NCBI RefSeq assembly: GCF_014207605.1
Contig: NZ_JACHHI010000001.1
Coordinates: forward strand, 62,001-126,000
Length of the DNA stretch: 64,000 bases
Origin: Negativicoccus succinicivorans
GTDB taxonomy: Bacteria > Bacillota > Negativicutes > Veillonellales > Negativicoccaceae
Reading direction: 5' to 3'
Positions 18,116 through 27,902 of this stretch are shown here, piece by piece. The notes under the pieces were generated by a model that was not told where the DNA came from, made no database searches, and saw only the letters and a program-made list of their open reading frames with translations. Position 1 is the first letter of the stretch. Each line of letters starts with the position of its first letter. Both the position numbers and the translations under genes were made by a program.

Positions 18116-19255
18116 ATGGACTTTACAATCACTGCCGAACAGCAGGAATTATTGGATCTGGTGCAGGAAATTGTAACGAAAGAAATCGCACCGCGTGCGT
18201 TGGAAATGGATAAAGACGGTGTGGTGCCGGATGAACTCTGGAAAATTTTGAAGCAGACCGGACTGACCTCACTCGGCGTACCGAAAGAATACGGCGGCCT
18301 CGGTTTGGATGCCATGACGTTGGCGCTTATTTTTGAAAAAATCGCGCAGGGCTGTGCGGGTATTGCGACGGCGTGCGCGGCGAATATGCTGGCCATGTTG
18401 CCGGTAGCCTTCGGTGGCACACCCGAGCAGATGCAAGCTTTTTGTGACGTGATTTTAGGCGGAGGGATGACCGCGTTTGCCTTGACGGAACCGAATGCCG
18501 GTTCGGATGCGTCGGCGATTGCAACACGCGCGAAAAAAACGGAAGGCGGCTACATTTTAAACGGTACGAAGCATTTTATTACCAACGGCCCGATTGCCGA
18601 TGTGGTAGTGGTCTTTGCCAATGCCAATCCGGCTCGCGGCGTCCGCGGGCTGACGGCATTCATTGTGCCGACAGATACGGACGGTTTCAGTGTGGGTAAA
18701 GTGGAAGATAAAATGGGCATTCGTGCTTCCGCTACTTCGGAATTGGTACTGACGGATTGCTTTGTACCCGAGTCGGCGCGGCTGGGGCGTGAGGGCAGCG
18801 GTTTCAAATGGGCGATGCGGACGTTGGATGCATCGCGTCCCTTTGTCGGTGCGATCTCCGTCGGCATTGCAGAGGCGGCATTGCAAGCCGCAGGGAAATA
18901 TGCGCACACGCGTGTGCAGTTCGGCAATAAATTGATTGCGCTGCAGATGGTACAGCAGATGTTGGCCGATATGGCAATGGCAACGGAAGCATCCCGCTTG
19001 TTGGTGTGGAAAGCGGCTGCCAGTCAAATGGATGGTGCGAGAAACGCCGGTGTTATCGCGTCCATGGCGAAGTGTTTCGCATCCGATACGGCGATGAAAG
19101 TGAGCACAGATGCCGTTCAAATTATGGGCGGTGCCGGTTACTCCAAAGAAGCACCGTTAGAAAAATATATGCGTGATGCCAAAGTCATGCAAATTTTTGA
19201 AGGCAGCAATCAGGTACAGCGAGGTATTATTGCCGGCGGTCTCAAATTCACATAA
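18116..19255 (+). CDS. Acyl-CoA dehydrogenase, short-chain (butyryl-CoA type)
   Basis: This FAD enzyme of 379 residues oxidises acyl-CoA or, in anaerobes, reduces crotonyl-CoA with electron-transfer flavoprotein. The family patterns LTEPNAGSDA, GTKHFITNGP and QIMGGAGYSKEAPLEK are visible. The catalytic glutamate sits in the conserved IFEGSNQVQRG segment. ATG 18116 follows AAGGAGG; an earlier in-frame start lies in the thioesterase gene. No etfAB genes are nearby, so the electron partner is encoded elsewhere. Butyrate metabolism is plausible but not shown. Confidence 0.92.
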   Translation: MDFTITAEQQELLDLVQEIVTKEIAPRALEMDKDGVVPDELWKILKQTGLTSLGVPKEYGGLGLDAMTLALIFEKIAQGCAGIATACAANMLAMLPVAFGGTPEQMQAFCDVILGGGMTAFALTEPNAGSDASAIATRAKKTEGGYILNGTKHFITNGPIADVVVVFANANPARGVRGLTAFIVPTDTDGFSVGKVEDKMGIRASATSELVLTDCFVPESARLGREGSGFKWAMRTLDASRPFVGAISVGIAEAALQAAGKYAHTRVQFGNKLIALQMVQQMLADMAMATEASRLLVWKAAASQMDGARNAGVIASMAKCFASDTAMKVSTDAVQIMGGAGYSKEAPLEKYMRDAKVMQIFEGSNQVQRGIIAGGLKFT

Positions 19256-19260
19256 GTGAC

Positions 19261-19289
19261 TTGCGGAATCAAAGTTAACTTGTTATACT
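19261..19289 (+). promoter_or_regulatory. Promoter of the pheST T-box transcript
   Basis: TTGCGG at 19261-19266 and TATACT at 19284-19289 are 17 bases apart, and TGT precedes the -10 to make it extended. It begins five bases after the stop of the acyl-CoA dehydrogenase. Confidence 0.75.
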
Positions 19290-19309
19290 ATCTTTAATTT
19301 CACATTGGA

Positions 19310-19512
19310 TGCTAGGAACGAAAGGTGTATGGAGGATTCGCACTTCAGGGAGCCGATTTCATGACTGGAAAAGTCGGCGTGTGAAACCATACAGTTCATT
19401 CGGGAGCAGTTTGCTGATAACGTAGGCAAAACGTATTTCTGCGATAAAGATTTCGAGTACTTATTTGGGTGGTACCGCGGAAGAGACTTTCGCCCCAGGC
19501 GAGGGTCTTTTT
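19310..19512 (+). promoter_or_regulatory. Phenylalanine T-box riboswitch with terminator
   Basis: The T-box core GGGTGGTACCGCG is at 19467-19479. Stem I can be drawn from TGCT (19310-19313) with AGCA (19405-19408), CGAA (19319-19322) with TTCG (19399-19402), and GTATGG (19327-19332) with CCATAC (19387-19392). This leaves AGTTCA as the specifier loop, so the specifier codon is TTC (Phe) at 19395-19397. A terminator hairpin follows, GAC..CGCC with GGCG..GTC, ending in five T at about 19508-19512. Uncharged tRNA-Phe should favour the antiterminator and turn on pheST. Specifier and downstream gene agree. Confidence 0.95.
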
Positions 19513-19532
19513 GTGTTTTTAGGAGGGGTGTT

Positions 19533-20555
19533 ATGAAAGAGGAAATGCAGGAACTGCAACAGCGTGCGTTGGAACAAATCGCAGCTGCTGCGAACGAATC
19601 GGAGTTACAAAAAATCCGAGTAGCGTTCTTAGGTAAAAAAGGGGAACTGACTGCGATATTGCGCGGCATGAAGGATCTGACCGCTGAAGAGCGGCCGGTC
19701 GTGGGGGCGCTCGCTAACGAAGTGCGCGGCCTTTTGGAAAAAAACCTGAGCGAGAAGCAGGATGAACTGGCGCAAAAAGCATTGAGCGAACGGTTGGCGG
19801 CGGAAAAAATTGATATTACGTTACCGGGACGTCGACCGCTGCAAGGTCATTTGCATCCATTGACGCAGATCAATCGTCGCATTCAGGATATTTTTATGAA
19901 GATGGGGTATACGATTGCGCAAGGTCCGGAAATCGAAGATGATTTTTATAACTTCCAAAGCCTGAATTTTCCCAAAGACCATCCGGCGCGTGATATGCAA
20001 GACTCGTTTTATATCAATGAATCGATTCTTTTGCGTACGCATACGTCGCCGGTTCAGGCGCGCACGATGCAGTCACAGGAACCGAATACGCCGATTCGTA
20101 TTATTGCCCCCGGCAAAGTATATCGTTCCGACTATGATGCGACGCATTCACCGGTGTTCCATCAGGTCGAAGGACTCTTGCTGGATCAGGGAATCACCTT
20201 TTCCGACTTGAAGGGAACGATTGAACATTTTTGCCGGGAAGTTTTCGGTACAGATACCAAGGTACGCTTTCGTGCCAGCTATTTCCCGTTTACGGAACCG
20301 AGCGCGGAAGTCGATATTTCTTTCCGTAAACGGCACAGTAAAGGCGGTACGGTGGATACGTCCGAAGAATGGCTGGAAATTCTCGGTTGCGGTATGGTGC
20401 ACCCGAATGTATTGCGTTTAAACGGTTACGATCCGGAAAAAATCAGCGGTTTTGCGTTCGGTATGGGTGTGGAACGAATCGCCATGCTGGTGTACGGAAT
20501 TGACGATTTACGTTTATTTTATGATAATGATGTGCGCTTCTTGGCGCAGTTTTAG
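19533..20555 (+). CDS. pheS: Phenylalanyl-tRNA synthetase alpha subunit
   Basis: This is the catalytic subunit of the class II (alpha-beta)2 enzyme. The 340-residue protein has an N-terminal coiled coil (about 1-90) for tRNA binding. Motif 1 lies around [14 protein letters not shown], motif 2 around [10 protein letters not shown], and motif 3 is [22 protein letters not shown] precedes the ATG. It is under the T-box described above, and pheT begins 11 bases after its stop. Confidence 0.97.
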   Translation: MKEEMQELQQRALEQIAAAANESELQKIRVAFLGKKGELTAILRGMKDLTAEERPVVGALANEVRGLLEKNLSEKQDELAQKALSERLAAEKIDITLPGRRPLQGHLHPLTQINRRIQDIFMKMGYTIAQGPEIEDDFYNFQSLNFPKDHPARDMQDSFYINESILLRTHTSPVQARTMQSQEPNTPIRIIAPGKVYRSDYDATHSPVFHQVEGLLLDQGITFSDLKGTIEHFCREVFGTDTKVRFRASYFPFTEPSAEVDISFRKRHSKGGTVDTSEEWLEILGCGMVHPNVLRLNGYDPEKISGFAFGMGVERIAMLVYGIDDLRLFYDNDVRFLAQF

Positions 20556-20566
20556 GAGGGAAATAT

Positions 20567-22987
20567 ATGCTGGCATCGTTAACCTGGCTGCGCCATTATG
20601 TCACGATTGAGGGAGATCCGGAAGAGCTCGCCGAAACACTGACTATGGCCGGCATTCCGGTGGAAAAAGTACATGTTCCCGGCAAAGATATTAAAAATGT
20701 CGTTACGGGTAAAATTCTTTCGGTCGATCCGCATCCCAATGCAGACAAACTCGTTGTCTGCCAAGTGGATGTAGGAACGGAAACATTACAGATTTGCACC
20801 GGGGCAAAGAACGTGCGTCCGGGTCAAATTGTACCGGTAGCGCAACCGAACTCATATTTACCGGGCGGTATTCACATTAAAACATCGAAATTGCGCGGTG
20901 TACCTTCGTTCGGCATGATGTGTTCGGCAAATGAATTGGGCTTCGATTTGAGCCTGTTATCCGGCGCACGCGCTGACGGTATCTTTATTTTGCCGAATGA
21001 TGTTCCGGTGGGTCATGATATCCATGAGTTTTTAGGTCTCGATGATGTGATTTTCGAGTTTGAACTTACACCGAATCGAGCGGACTGTTTCAGCATGGTG
21101 CGACTGGCTCGTGAATTTGCGGCGTTGTTCAACAGTCAATTGAGCCTGCCGACCATTCAAGTGAACGAGTCCGGTACGGCGATTACGGAAGACGCAAAAG
21201 TGACGCTTGCCGCCACCGATCTTTGCGAACGCTTTTCGACGCGACTTTTGCGCAATGTGAAAATTGCGCCTTCGCCGGAATGGCTGCAGGATGCGCTGCG
21301 CAGTGCGAATATTCGCAGCATCAATAATGTTGTCGATGTGACGAATTTTGTCATGTTGGAGCAGGGGCAGCCGTTGCATGCGTACGACTATGATACGCTT
21401 GCGGGACACGAATTAATTTGCCGCCGTGCATTGCAAGGCGAATCGTTAGTGACCTTGGACGATAAAGAACGAACCTTAGCAGAGGATCAGCTGGTCATTG
21501 CCGACCGAGACGGTGCAGTCGGACTTGCGGGCATTATGGGCGGACAGCGCACGGAAGTGACCGACCAAACGACGACCGTATTGTTGGAGGCCGCCACATT
21601 CAATGGCGCGACCATTCGTCGTACCGCGCGTAAACACGGCCTGCGTTCGGAAGCGTCGGGACGTTTTGAACGCGGTATTGATCCCGACATTACGACACTT
21701 GCTTTAGATCGAGCCGCGCAGCTGCTGCAGGAAATGAGCGCCTGCGAAGTGGCTCCGGGGTATCTTGATGTGTATCCCGAACCGCAACCGACGCGTACAC
21801 TCACCGTTACGGTAGAGGAAATTAACCGGGCGATCGGGATTACGTTGGAGCGTGCTGAAATTATCGATATCTTGAAACGCCTTTATTTTGACATCACCGA
21901 ACAGGGCGAAGCACTGCTTTTAACCGTTCCGAGCTGGCGCGGTGACGTAGCGGAACTGGCTGATATTGTCGAAGAAGTGGCGCGCCTTTACGGCTATGAT
22001 AAAATTCCGAACACATTACCGCTCGGGCGCCAAACCAGTGGCCGTCAAAGCGATGAGCACGCAGCGATCGAAACGATTCGTGATATCCTGGTACAAGCCG
22101 GTCTTTCTGAGACGGTTACCTTCAGTTTCATGGCACCGCAAGATTTGAAAGCATTGGGGTTGGCAGAATCAGACAGCCGCTATCAGGCGGTTTCCGTATT
22201 AAATCCGATTACCGATGATTTCCCGCAAATGCGGACTACACTTGTACCGAGTCTGTTGCAGGCGGTCAAGCGCAATCTTGCCGTGAAAAATGAAAACTTG
22301 GCGCTGTTTGAAGCGGCATCCGTGTATTTGCCGAAAGAATTACCGCTTGCCGAATTACCGCAAGAAAAACCGTTTGTCACAGGTGTTCTTTGCGGCAGCA
22401 CGGGGGCTGCACGTTGGCCGCAGGCACAGCATGCCTACGATTTTTATGATGTCAAAGGTTTGATGGAAACGGTTCTTTCCCGACTGGGCGTCACCGATTA
22501 CCGTTGGGATGTAGCGGAAGACGCCATTTACCATCCGGGTAAGGCGGCCGCCGCGCTGCATGACGGTAAAGTTTTGCTGTCTTGCGGTGAATTGCATCCC
22601 GTTGCCCAAAAAGGGTACGGTTTGAACCCGACAATGTATATATTCACAGTGGATATCGAAGCATTGTTGCCGTATATTGCGACAATACCGGAATACCAAA
22701 GCTTGCCGAAGTATCCGACGCTGGATCGGGATCTGGCCATTTTAGTTCCGGAAGGTGTCACGCACTCGACATTGGTTGATGTCATGCAAAGACAGGGCGG
22801 CGCGATTCTGGAATCGGTCGAACTGTTTGATCGTTACAGCGGTGATCAGGTGCCGAGCGGATTCGTCAGTATGGCCTATGCGTTGCATTTCCGCGCGCCG
22901 GATCGCACCTTGCAGGATCATGAGGTGGATGAACGAATTCAACGGATTGTCCAACGGTTAAAAGCATTTAATTGTAGCTTACGTTAA
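20567..22987 (+). CDS. pheT: Phenylalanyl-tRNA synthetase beta subunit
   Basis: The 806-residue subunit contains an EMAP-like tRNA-binding domain (about 40-150, with DPHPNADKLVVCQVDVG), the B3/B4 editing domain, the B5 domain, a catalytic-like core and a C-terminal anticodon-binding FDX-ACB domain (from about 710, with YPTLDRDLAILVPEGV). It pairs with PheS and clears mischarged Tyr-tRNA-Phe. Length and domain order are normal. A strong terminator follows directly. Confidence 0.97.
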   Translation: MLASLTWLRHYVTIEGDPEELAETLTMAGIPVEKVHVPGKDIKNVVTGKILSVDPHPNADKLVVCQVDVGTETLQICTGAKNVRPGQIVPVAQPNSYLPGGIHIKTSKLRGVPSFGMMCSANELGFDLSLLSGARADGIFILPNDVPVGHDIHEFLGLDDVIFEFELTPNRADCFSMVRLAREFAALFNSQLSLPTIQVNESGTAITEDAKVTLAATDLCERFSTRLLRNVKIAPSPEWLQDALRSANIRSINNVVDVTNFVMLEQGQPLHAYDYDTLAGHELICRRALQGESLVTLDDKERTLAEDQLVIADRDGAVGLAGIMGGQRTEVTDQTTTVLLEAATFNGATIRRTARKHGLRSEASGRFERGIDPDITTLALDRAAQLLQEMSACEVAPGYLDVYPEPQPTRTLTVTVEEINRAIGITLERAEIIDILKRLYFDITEQGEALLLTVPSWRGDVAELADIVEEVARLYGYDKIPNTLPLGRQTSGRQSDEHAAIETIRDILVQAGLSETVTFSFMAPQDLKALGLAESDSRYQAVSVLNPITDDFPQMRTTLVPSLLQAVKRNLAVKNENLALFEAASVYLPKELPLAELPQEKPFVTGVLCGSTGAARWPQAQHAYDFYDVKGLMETVLSRLGVTDYRWDVAEDAIYHPGKAAAALHDGKVLLSCGELHPVAQKGYGLNPTMYIFTVDIEALLPYIATIPEYQSLPKYPTLDRDLAILVPEGVTHSTLVDVMQRQGGAILESVELFDRYSGDQVPSGFVSMAYALHFRAPDRTLQDHEVDERIQRIVQRLKAFNCSLR

Positions 22988-23023
22988 TAAAAAAGCCTGC
23001 CGAATTCGGCAGGCTTTTTTATT
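22986..23023 (+). terminator. Intrinsic terminator after pheT
   Basis: A 17-base perfect stem, centred on AATT and holding GCCTGCCG/CGGCAGGC, is flanked by A and T runs. It starts at the pheT stop and could work in both directions. Confidence 0.93.
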
Positions 23024-23088
23024 GTCGGCACAGTTTCCAACAGGTACTTAATCCATATCGGCCATACATAAAGAGTTAAATGGGTATA

Positions 23089-23097
23089 TGGTATAAT
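23089..23097 (+). promoter_or_regulatory. Extended -10 promoter for the mut-mia-hfq operon
   Basis: TGGTATAAT lies 31 bases upstream of the P-loop protein gene. No clear -35 is visible. The rest of the 105-base gap after the pheT terminator shows nothing else. Confidence 0.5.
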
Positions 23098-23128
23098 AAA
23101 ATATCAATCCAAAAAGGAATGGTGCGAG

Positions 23129-23965
23129 ATGAAAGTAATCGCATTTGTGGGTCCGAGCGGCACAGGGAAAAGCTATCGGGCATCAGTGGTCGCACATGAA
23201 AGCGGTATTGAATGCATCATTGATGACGGTATTTTAATTTATCAAAATCGATTGGCTGCCGGATTTTCCGCTAAAAAAGAAGAGAGTCGTTTGAAGGCGG
23301 TTCGTCGGGCTATTTTTCAAGATCCCGTGCAGGTCGCTTCGGTGCAAAAAGCGTTGGCAAAGATCAATCCGAAGAAGCTTCTGATTTTAGGAACGTCGGA
23401 ACGCATGGTGGATAAAATAACACTGGCGCTTGGTCTGCCCAAGCCGAGCCGTTACATTCATATTGAACAGGTGGCGACCCGTGAGGAAATTGCGCGCGCC
23501 AACGAATCCCGTTTAAAAGAGGGAAAACATATTATTCCCTTGCCCACAATGGAATTGCGCCCTCATTTTCGCGGGTACTTAATCGATCCGTTGAAGTCTT
23601 TTTTTCGGCGTGATAAAAACAAAAAAGCCCAGGGTCCGGATGAAAAATCGGTGGTTCGACCGATTTTCAGTTATTACGGCAAACTCGTATTCAGTGACGC
23701 GGTAATCATCGCTTTGTTGAACCGGGCGGTAGAAGTGACGCGCGGTGCCATTTCGGCGCATGATGTTAAAATTACGAAAATGAAGGAAAATACAAACGGT
23801 CTAGGATTGGAGTTTTCGCTGGTCATGGCCTTTAATCATGATCCGAAACGATTGATTCAGCGTTTGCAGAAGGCCATTCGTCATGAAATTGAGTATACGA
23901 CGGGAATGTCAGTGCAGATGTTGAAAATATCGATTCGCGATATGGTTAATGTGCAGCGCCGGTAA
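23129..23965 (+). CDS. P-loop NTPase fused to an Asp23/Gls24-like domain
   Basis: The 278-residue protein begins with a nucleotide-binding loop GPSGTGKS at residues 8-15, followed by an IDDGILIYQ segment. The N-terminal domain runs to about residue 155. From about residue 180 the sequence (YYGKLVFSDAVIIALLNRAVEVTRG, then GLGLEFSLVMAFNHDP) resembles the Asp23/Gls24 (DUF322) alkaline-shock domain. A basic linker RRDKNKKAQ joins the halves. No membrane segment is present. Related proteins exist in Clostridia without a known role. It lies upstream of miaB with only 29 bases between them. Confidence 0.72.
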   Translation: MKVIAFVGPSGTGKSYRASVVAHESGIECIIDDGILIYQNRLAAGFSAKKEESRLKAVRRAIFQDPVQVASVQKALAKINPKKLLILGTSERMVDKITLALGLPKPSRYIHIEQVATREEIARANESRLKEGKHIIPLPTMELRPHFRGYLIDPLKSFFRRDKNKKAQGPDEKSVVRPIFSYYGKLVFSDAVIIALLNRAVEVTRGAISAHDVKITKMKENTNGLGLEFSLVMAFNHDPKRLIQRLQKAIRHEIEYTTGMSVQMLKISIRDMVNVQRR

Positions 23966-23994
23966 ACATCCCATGTTTTGAGAAGGAGAACACA

Positions 23995-25326
23995 TTGAAA
24001 GGAACGTACCATATTATTACTTACGGTTGTCAAATGAACGAAAGTGATTCAGAACGCTTGTCGGGACAACTGGAAGAATTGCAATACCAACCTACAGACA
24101 ACATGCAGGAGGCAGACGTCATCGTCATCAACACCTGCTGCGTGCGAGAAAGCGCAGAAAATAAGGTTTACGGGAAAATTGGCGAACTGAAACATCTTAA
24201 AGCCAAGAATCCGAATCTTGTCATCGGCATTACCGGCTGTATGGCGCAGAAAAATAAGGAAGCGTTATTTGAGCGTGCTCCGCATATTGATTTTGTTTTC
24301 GGTCCGTACAATATTCATCATTTAAAAGAGTTACTGCAAAGCGGTAAAGCGGTCGCCTCGCACACGCTCAAAACGCAAATGCGCGGTGCCGATATTACAG
24401 ACTTTACGGATCTGCATGCCGTTCGTAAAAGCAATGTTTTTGCCTGGGTGCCGATCATGCAGGGGTGCAACAAGTTTTGCACTTATTGCATCGTGCCGTA
24501 TGTACGCGGTCGCGAATGGAGTCGTCCGATCGAGTCCGTTGTCAAAGAAGTACGGGAACTTGCCGCTGCAGGCTATAAAGAAATCACGCTCTTGGGACAA
24601 AATGTGAATGCCTATGGTCTTGATTTTAAAGACGGTACGGATTTTGCGGATTTGCTTCGCGAAGTGGATAAAATCGATGGCATTGAACGCGTCCGGTATA
24701 TGACATCGCATCCTCGTGACATGACGCGGGAGATGATCGATACGATTGCGCAGAGTCGGCACGTGGTCACCCAAATGCATTTACCCGTACAATCCGGTTC
24801 GGATGCTGTATTGAAAGGGATGAACCGCGGTTATACGGTAGAGCATTATTGTAAATTGGTGGATTATATCCGCAAAGTGATGCCCGATGTGGTACTGACG
24901 ACCGATCTGATCGTAGGTTTTCCCGGCGAGACGGAAGAAATGCATCGGGAAACGCTGGAGCTGCTGAAAAAGATTCGTTATGACTTGGCGTACACCTTTC
25001 TATACTCGCCGCGTTCGGGAACACCCGCCGCCAAAATGGCGGGACAGGTTTCCAAAGATGTCATGAAACGGCGCTTACAGGAACTCATGAGTATCCAAAA
25101 CGAAATCAGCTTAGAGCGCAACGAAACGATGGTCGGTAAAACATATGAAGTAATCGTGGAAGGGCCGACTAAAAATAATCCGAAGATGTGGTTCGGTCGT
25201 ACGAGCGGTAACAAAATGATTATTTTTGCACCGCGCGCAACGACTATGATCGGTGAGACAACACAAGTGAAAGTAGACCACGCGCAGACATGGCTTTTGC
25301 GTGGCGAATTGGCAGAAAGGAACTGA
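23995..25326 (+). CDS. miaB: tRNA-2-methylthio-N6-dimethylallyladenosine synthase
   Basis: MiaB is a radical-SAM enzyme that adds a methylthio group to i6A37 of tRNAs reading UNN codons. The 443-residue protein has the N-terminal iron-sulfur Cys set (YGCQMN, NTCCVRE, GCMAQ), the radical-SAM motif CNKFCTYC with C158, C162 and C165, and a C-terminal TRAM domain. The start is TTG behind AAGGAG. MiaA, which makes the i6A substrate, is encoded six kilobases downstream in the same run of genes. Confidence 0.96.
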   Translation: MKGTYHIITYGCQMNESDSERLSGQLEELQYQPTDNMQEADVIVINTCCVRESAENKVYGKIGELKHLKAKNPNLVIGITGCMAQKNKEALFERAPHIDFVFGPYNIHHLKELLQSGKAVASHTLKTQMRGADITDFTDLHAVRKSNVFAWVPIMQGCNKFCTYCIVPYVRGREWSRPIESVVKEVRELAAAGYKEITLLGQNVNAYGLDFKDGTDFADLLREVDKIDGIERVRYMTSHPRDMTREMIDTIAQSRHVVTQMHLPVQSGSDAVLKGMNRGYTVEHYCKLVDYIRKVMPDVVLTTDLIVGFPGETEEMHRETLELLKKIRYDLAYTFLYSPRSGTPAAKMAGQVSKDVMKRRLQELMSIQNEISLERNETMVGKTYEVIVEGPTKNNPKMWFGRTSGNKMIIFAPRATTMIGETTQVKVDHAQTWLLRGELAERN

Positions 25327-25327
25327 C

Positions 25328-27901
25328 ATGGCGGCCAAACTGACGCCGATGATGGCGCAGTATCAAGCAATCAAAAAAGAGCATCCGGATGAAATTCTGT
25401 TTTTCCGCTTGGGCGATTTTTATGAAATGTTCTTTGATGATGCCTTGCTGGCTTCCCGTGAGCTGGAATTAACCTTAACGGGACGGGCGGCAGGGAATAA
25501 AGAACGCGCACCGATGTGCGGTGTACCGTTTCATTCGGCGGAGAGCTATATTTATCGTCTGGTGCAGAAAGGTTATCGCGTAGCCATCTGTGATCAGCTG
25601 CAGGATCCGAGTGAAACCAAAGGCCTGGTCGAACGCGGCGTCACTAAAGTTATCACGCCGGGGACAGTTCTTTTAGACAGTTCATTGGCGAACGGTACCC
25701 GCAATTATTTGGCGTACTTGTATCAAAAAGAAGCGCAAATCGTGTTGGTGCTTGCTGAAGTTTCGACCGGAGAATGTCGTTGGGGATTATTTACGGATAA
25801 AGAAAAGCATGAACTGTTCGACGCATTGAGTATTTATGCGCCGGCGGAACTGATTATCGAAGCATCGGACGAATGTAAATTAAGTATCGAAAATTATGCC
25901 AAGTCGCGTCTTGGGACGATGCTGATTTTGAGCGCTGAAGAACTGGAAATGCCGCTACCGAAACTGACCGGGGCAACTGATTTCGGCGGTTTGGCGTCTG
26001 CGGAATTACCGACGGAGTCAGCGGTTCGCGAAGCATTGGCGCAGTTGTTTTATTATTTGGCAAAAACGTTGCAGCAATCGGCGAAACAGGTTACATTGCT
26101 ATTGCCGTTGCGTGAAGAAGCGCAAATGACGCTTGATCATCGGACGTTACGTCATTTAGAAATCTTACAGAATATGCAGGACGGAAGTATCCGCGGTACT
26201 CTCTATGCGCTTTTAAAGCAGACGCAAACGGCCATGGGGGCGCGCCTTTTACAGCGTTGGTTGGAAGCACCGCTACTCTCGGATAGGGAAATTTTGGCGC
26301 GGCAGGAAGCGGTGGCGGATTTTCTTAAAAATGCGCGCCAAGCGGATGCATTAGGAAATGTCTTGGAACGTATTTATGATTTTGAGCGGATCGTCACTAA
26401 AGTGGAGATTGGAACGGCGACGCCGAAAGATCTTTTGGCGGTACGGGATTCGTTAGCGGAACTGGTGCCGTTAAAGGAACTTTTGCAAGAATTCAATGCA
26501 CCTATGCTGCAAACGTTGAACCGCGATGTGGCGACGCACACGGATGTGTATACATTGCTGACGGAGGCTATCGCGCCTGACGCGGGTTTGCAACGTAACG
26601 GTGATTATATTAAAGACGGTTTTTCGCCGCGGCTGGACGAATTACGTTCGCTGGTCCATGACAGTCGCAGTTGGATCGCCAATTTGGAAGCGGCGGAAAA
26701 AGCTAAATCGGAACTTAAGTTAAAAATCGGTTTCAACAATGTGTTCGGTTACTATTTTGAAGTGCCTCGTTCCCAAGCGGAACGGGTACCGGAGTATTTT
26801 GTACGTAAGCAGACGCTGGCGAACGCCGAACGCTATATCACACCGGAACTGAAGGAGTTTGAAGTCAAAGTACTGTCGGCACAAGCGGAAATGGACAAGC
26901 TGGAAGCACAGCTATTTTCGCAGGTGCTCGCGGATCTGCGACCGGCGCTTGCGGATCTGCAGAAAACGGCGCGTACTCTTGCCGTCATTGATACGCTGCT
27001 GGCACTTGCCGTGGCCGCGCATAAATATCGTTGGGTACAGCCGGCATTAAATCGTCAGAATCGAATTGAAATCCGCGACGGCATGCATCCGATGTTGGCC
27101 GCCGCACAAAAGGATACATTCGTTCCGAATGACACCGTTTTACGTCATGAGGACTGTGAAACCATGCTGATTACCGGGCCTAATATGGCCGGTAAATCGA
27201 CGTATATGCGACAAGTCGCATTGCTGTTGTTGATGGCGCAGATTGGTTCGTTTATCCCGGCGCGCACTGCCGATATTTGTCCGGTCAGCCGCATTTTTAC
27301 GCGCATCGGCGCGACGGATGATATTGCCAGCGGTCAAAGTACATTTATGGTGGAGATGAATGAAGTCGCCGATATTTTACAGGCGGCGGACGCCAACTCC
27401 CTCATTTTGCTCGATGAAGTCGGTCGCGGCACGAGCACCTATGACGGCTTAAGCATCGCGCGCGCGACCGTTGAATTTATTGCGGAGAAAATCGGTGCGT
27501 TTACGTTATTCGCAACGCACTATCATGAGTTAACGGAAGTTGCGGATGTTTATCCGCACATTCAAAACTTTACGGTTTCCGTCAAGGAGCGTCGCGGCGA
27601 CGTGCAGTTTCTACGACGCATTATCCCCGGGAAAGCCGATAAAAGTTACGGTATTCATGTCGCCAAACTGGCGGGCTTACCGACGAGTGTGTTGCAAAGG
27701 GCACAGACGCTGCTGGCGGAACTCGAAACCACAACTCCCGCTGCACCTGCAGAAGCGGAGCGTGTTCCGGCGATGGACATTTTTGCCGACGGCATTTGGG
27801 ATGAATTGGCCGGTTTAGATGTTTTCAGCATGACACCGATGGAAGCAATGGAAACGTTATTCAGATTAAATAAGGAAGCCAAAGCGAGAAAGGGATTGTA
27901 A
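25328..27901 (+). CDS. mutS: DNA mismatch repair protein MutS
   Basis: MutS recognises mismatches and starts repair with MutL. The product from ATG 25328 is 857 residues. The mismatch-reading Phe-X-Glu motif is present near the N terminus in GDFYEMFF. The ATPase has Walker A GPNMAGKST at about 616-624, Walker B LILLDEVGRGTS, and the FATHYHEL stretch. An in-frame ATG-like start at 25301 inside miaB is rejected because 25328 has AAAGGA just upstream. MutL follows after one base. Confidence 0.97.
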   Translation: MAAKLTPMMAQYQAIKKEHPDEILFFRLGDFYEMFFDDALLASRELELTLTGRAAGNKERAPMCGVPFHSAESYIYRLVQKGYRVAICDQLQDPSETKGLVERGVTKVITPGTVLLDSSLANGTRNYLAYLYQKEAQIVLVLAEVSTGECRWGLFTDKEKHELFDALSIYAPAELIIEASDECKLSIENYAKSRLGTMLILSAEELEMPLPKLTGATDFGGLASAELPTESAVREALAQLFYYLAKTLQQSAKQVTLLLPLREEAQMTLDHRTLRHLEILQNMQDGSIRGTLYALLKQTQTAMGARLLQRWLEAPLLSDREILARQEAVADFLKNARQADALGNVLERIYDFERIVTKVEIGTATPKDLLAVRDSLAELVPLKELLQEFNAPMLQTLNRDVATHTDVYTLLTEAIAPDAGLQRNGDYIKDGFSPRLDELRSLVHDSRSWIANLEAAEKAKSELKLKIGFNNVFGYYFEVPRSQAERVPEYFVRKQTLANAERYITPELKEFEVKVLSAQAEMDKLEAQLFSQVLADLRPALADLQKTARTLAVIDTLLALAVAAHKYRWVQPALNRQNRIEIRDGMHPMLAAAQKDTFVPNDTVLRHEDCETMLITGPNMAGKSTYMRQVALLLLMAQIGSFIPARTADICPVSRIFTRIGATDDIASGQSTFMVEMNEVADILQAADANSLILLDEVGRGTSTYDGLSIARATVEFIAEKIGAFTLFATHYHELTEVADVYPHIQNFTVSVKERRGDVQFLRRIIPGKADKSYGIHVAKLAGLPTSVLQRAQTLLAELETTTPAAPAEAERVPAMDIFADGIWDELAGLDVFSMTPMEAMETLFRLNKEAKARKGL

Positions 27902-27902
27902 T

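Noticed and set aside
19283-19669. Minus-strand open frame across the pheS leader.
   Set aside because: It covers the T-box riboswitch and the start of pheS and has no ribosome site. It is a shadow of RNA structure and the opposite coding strand.
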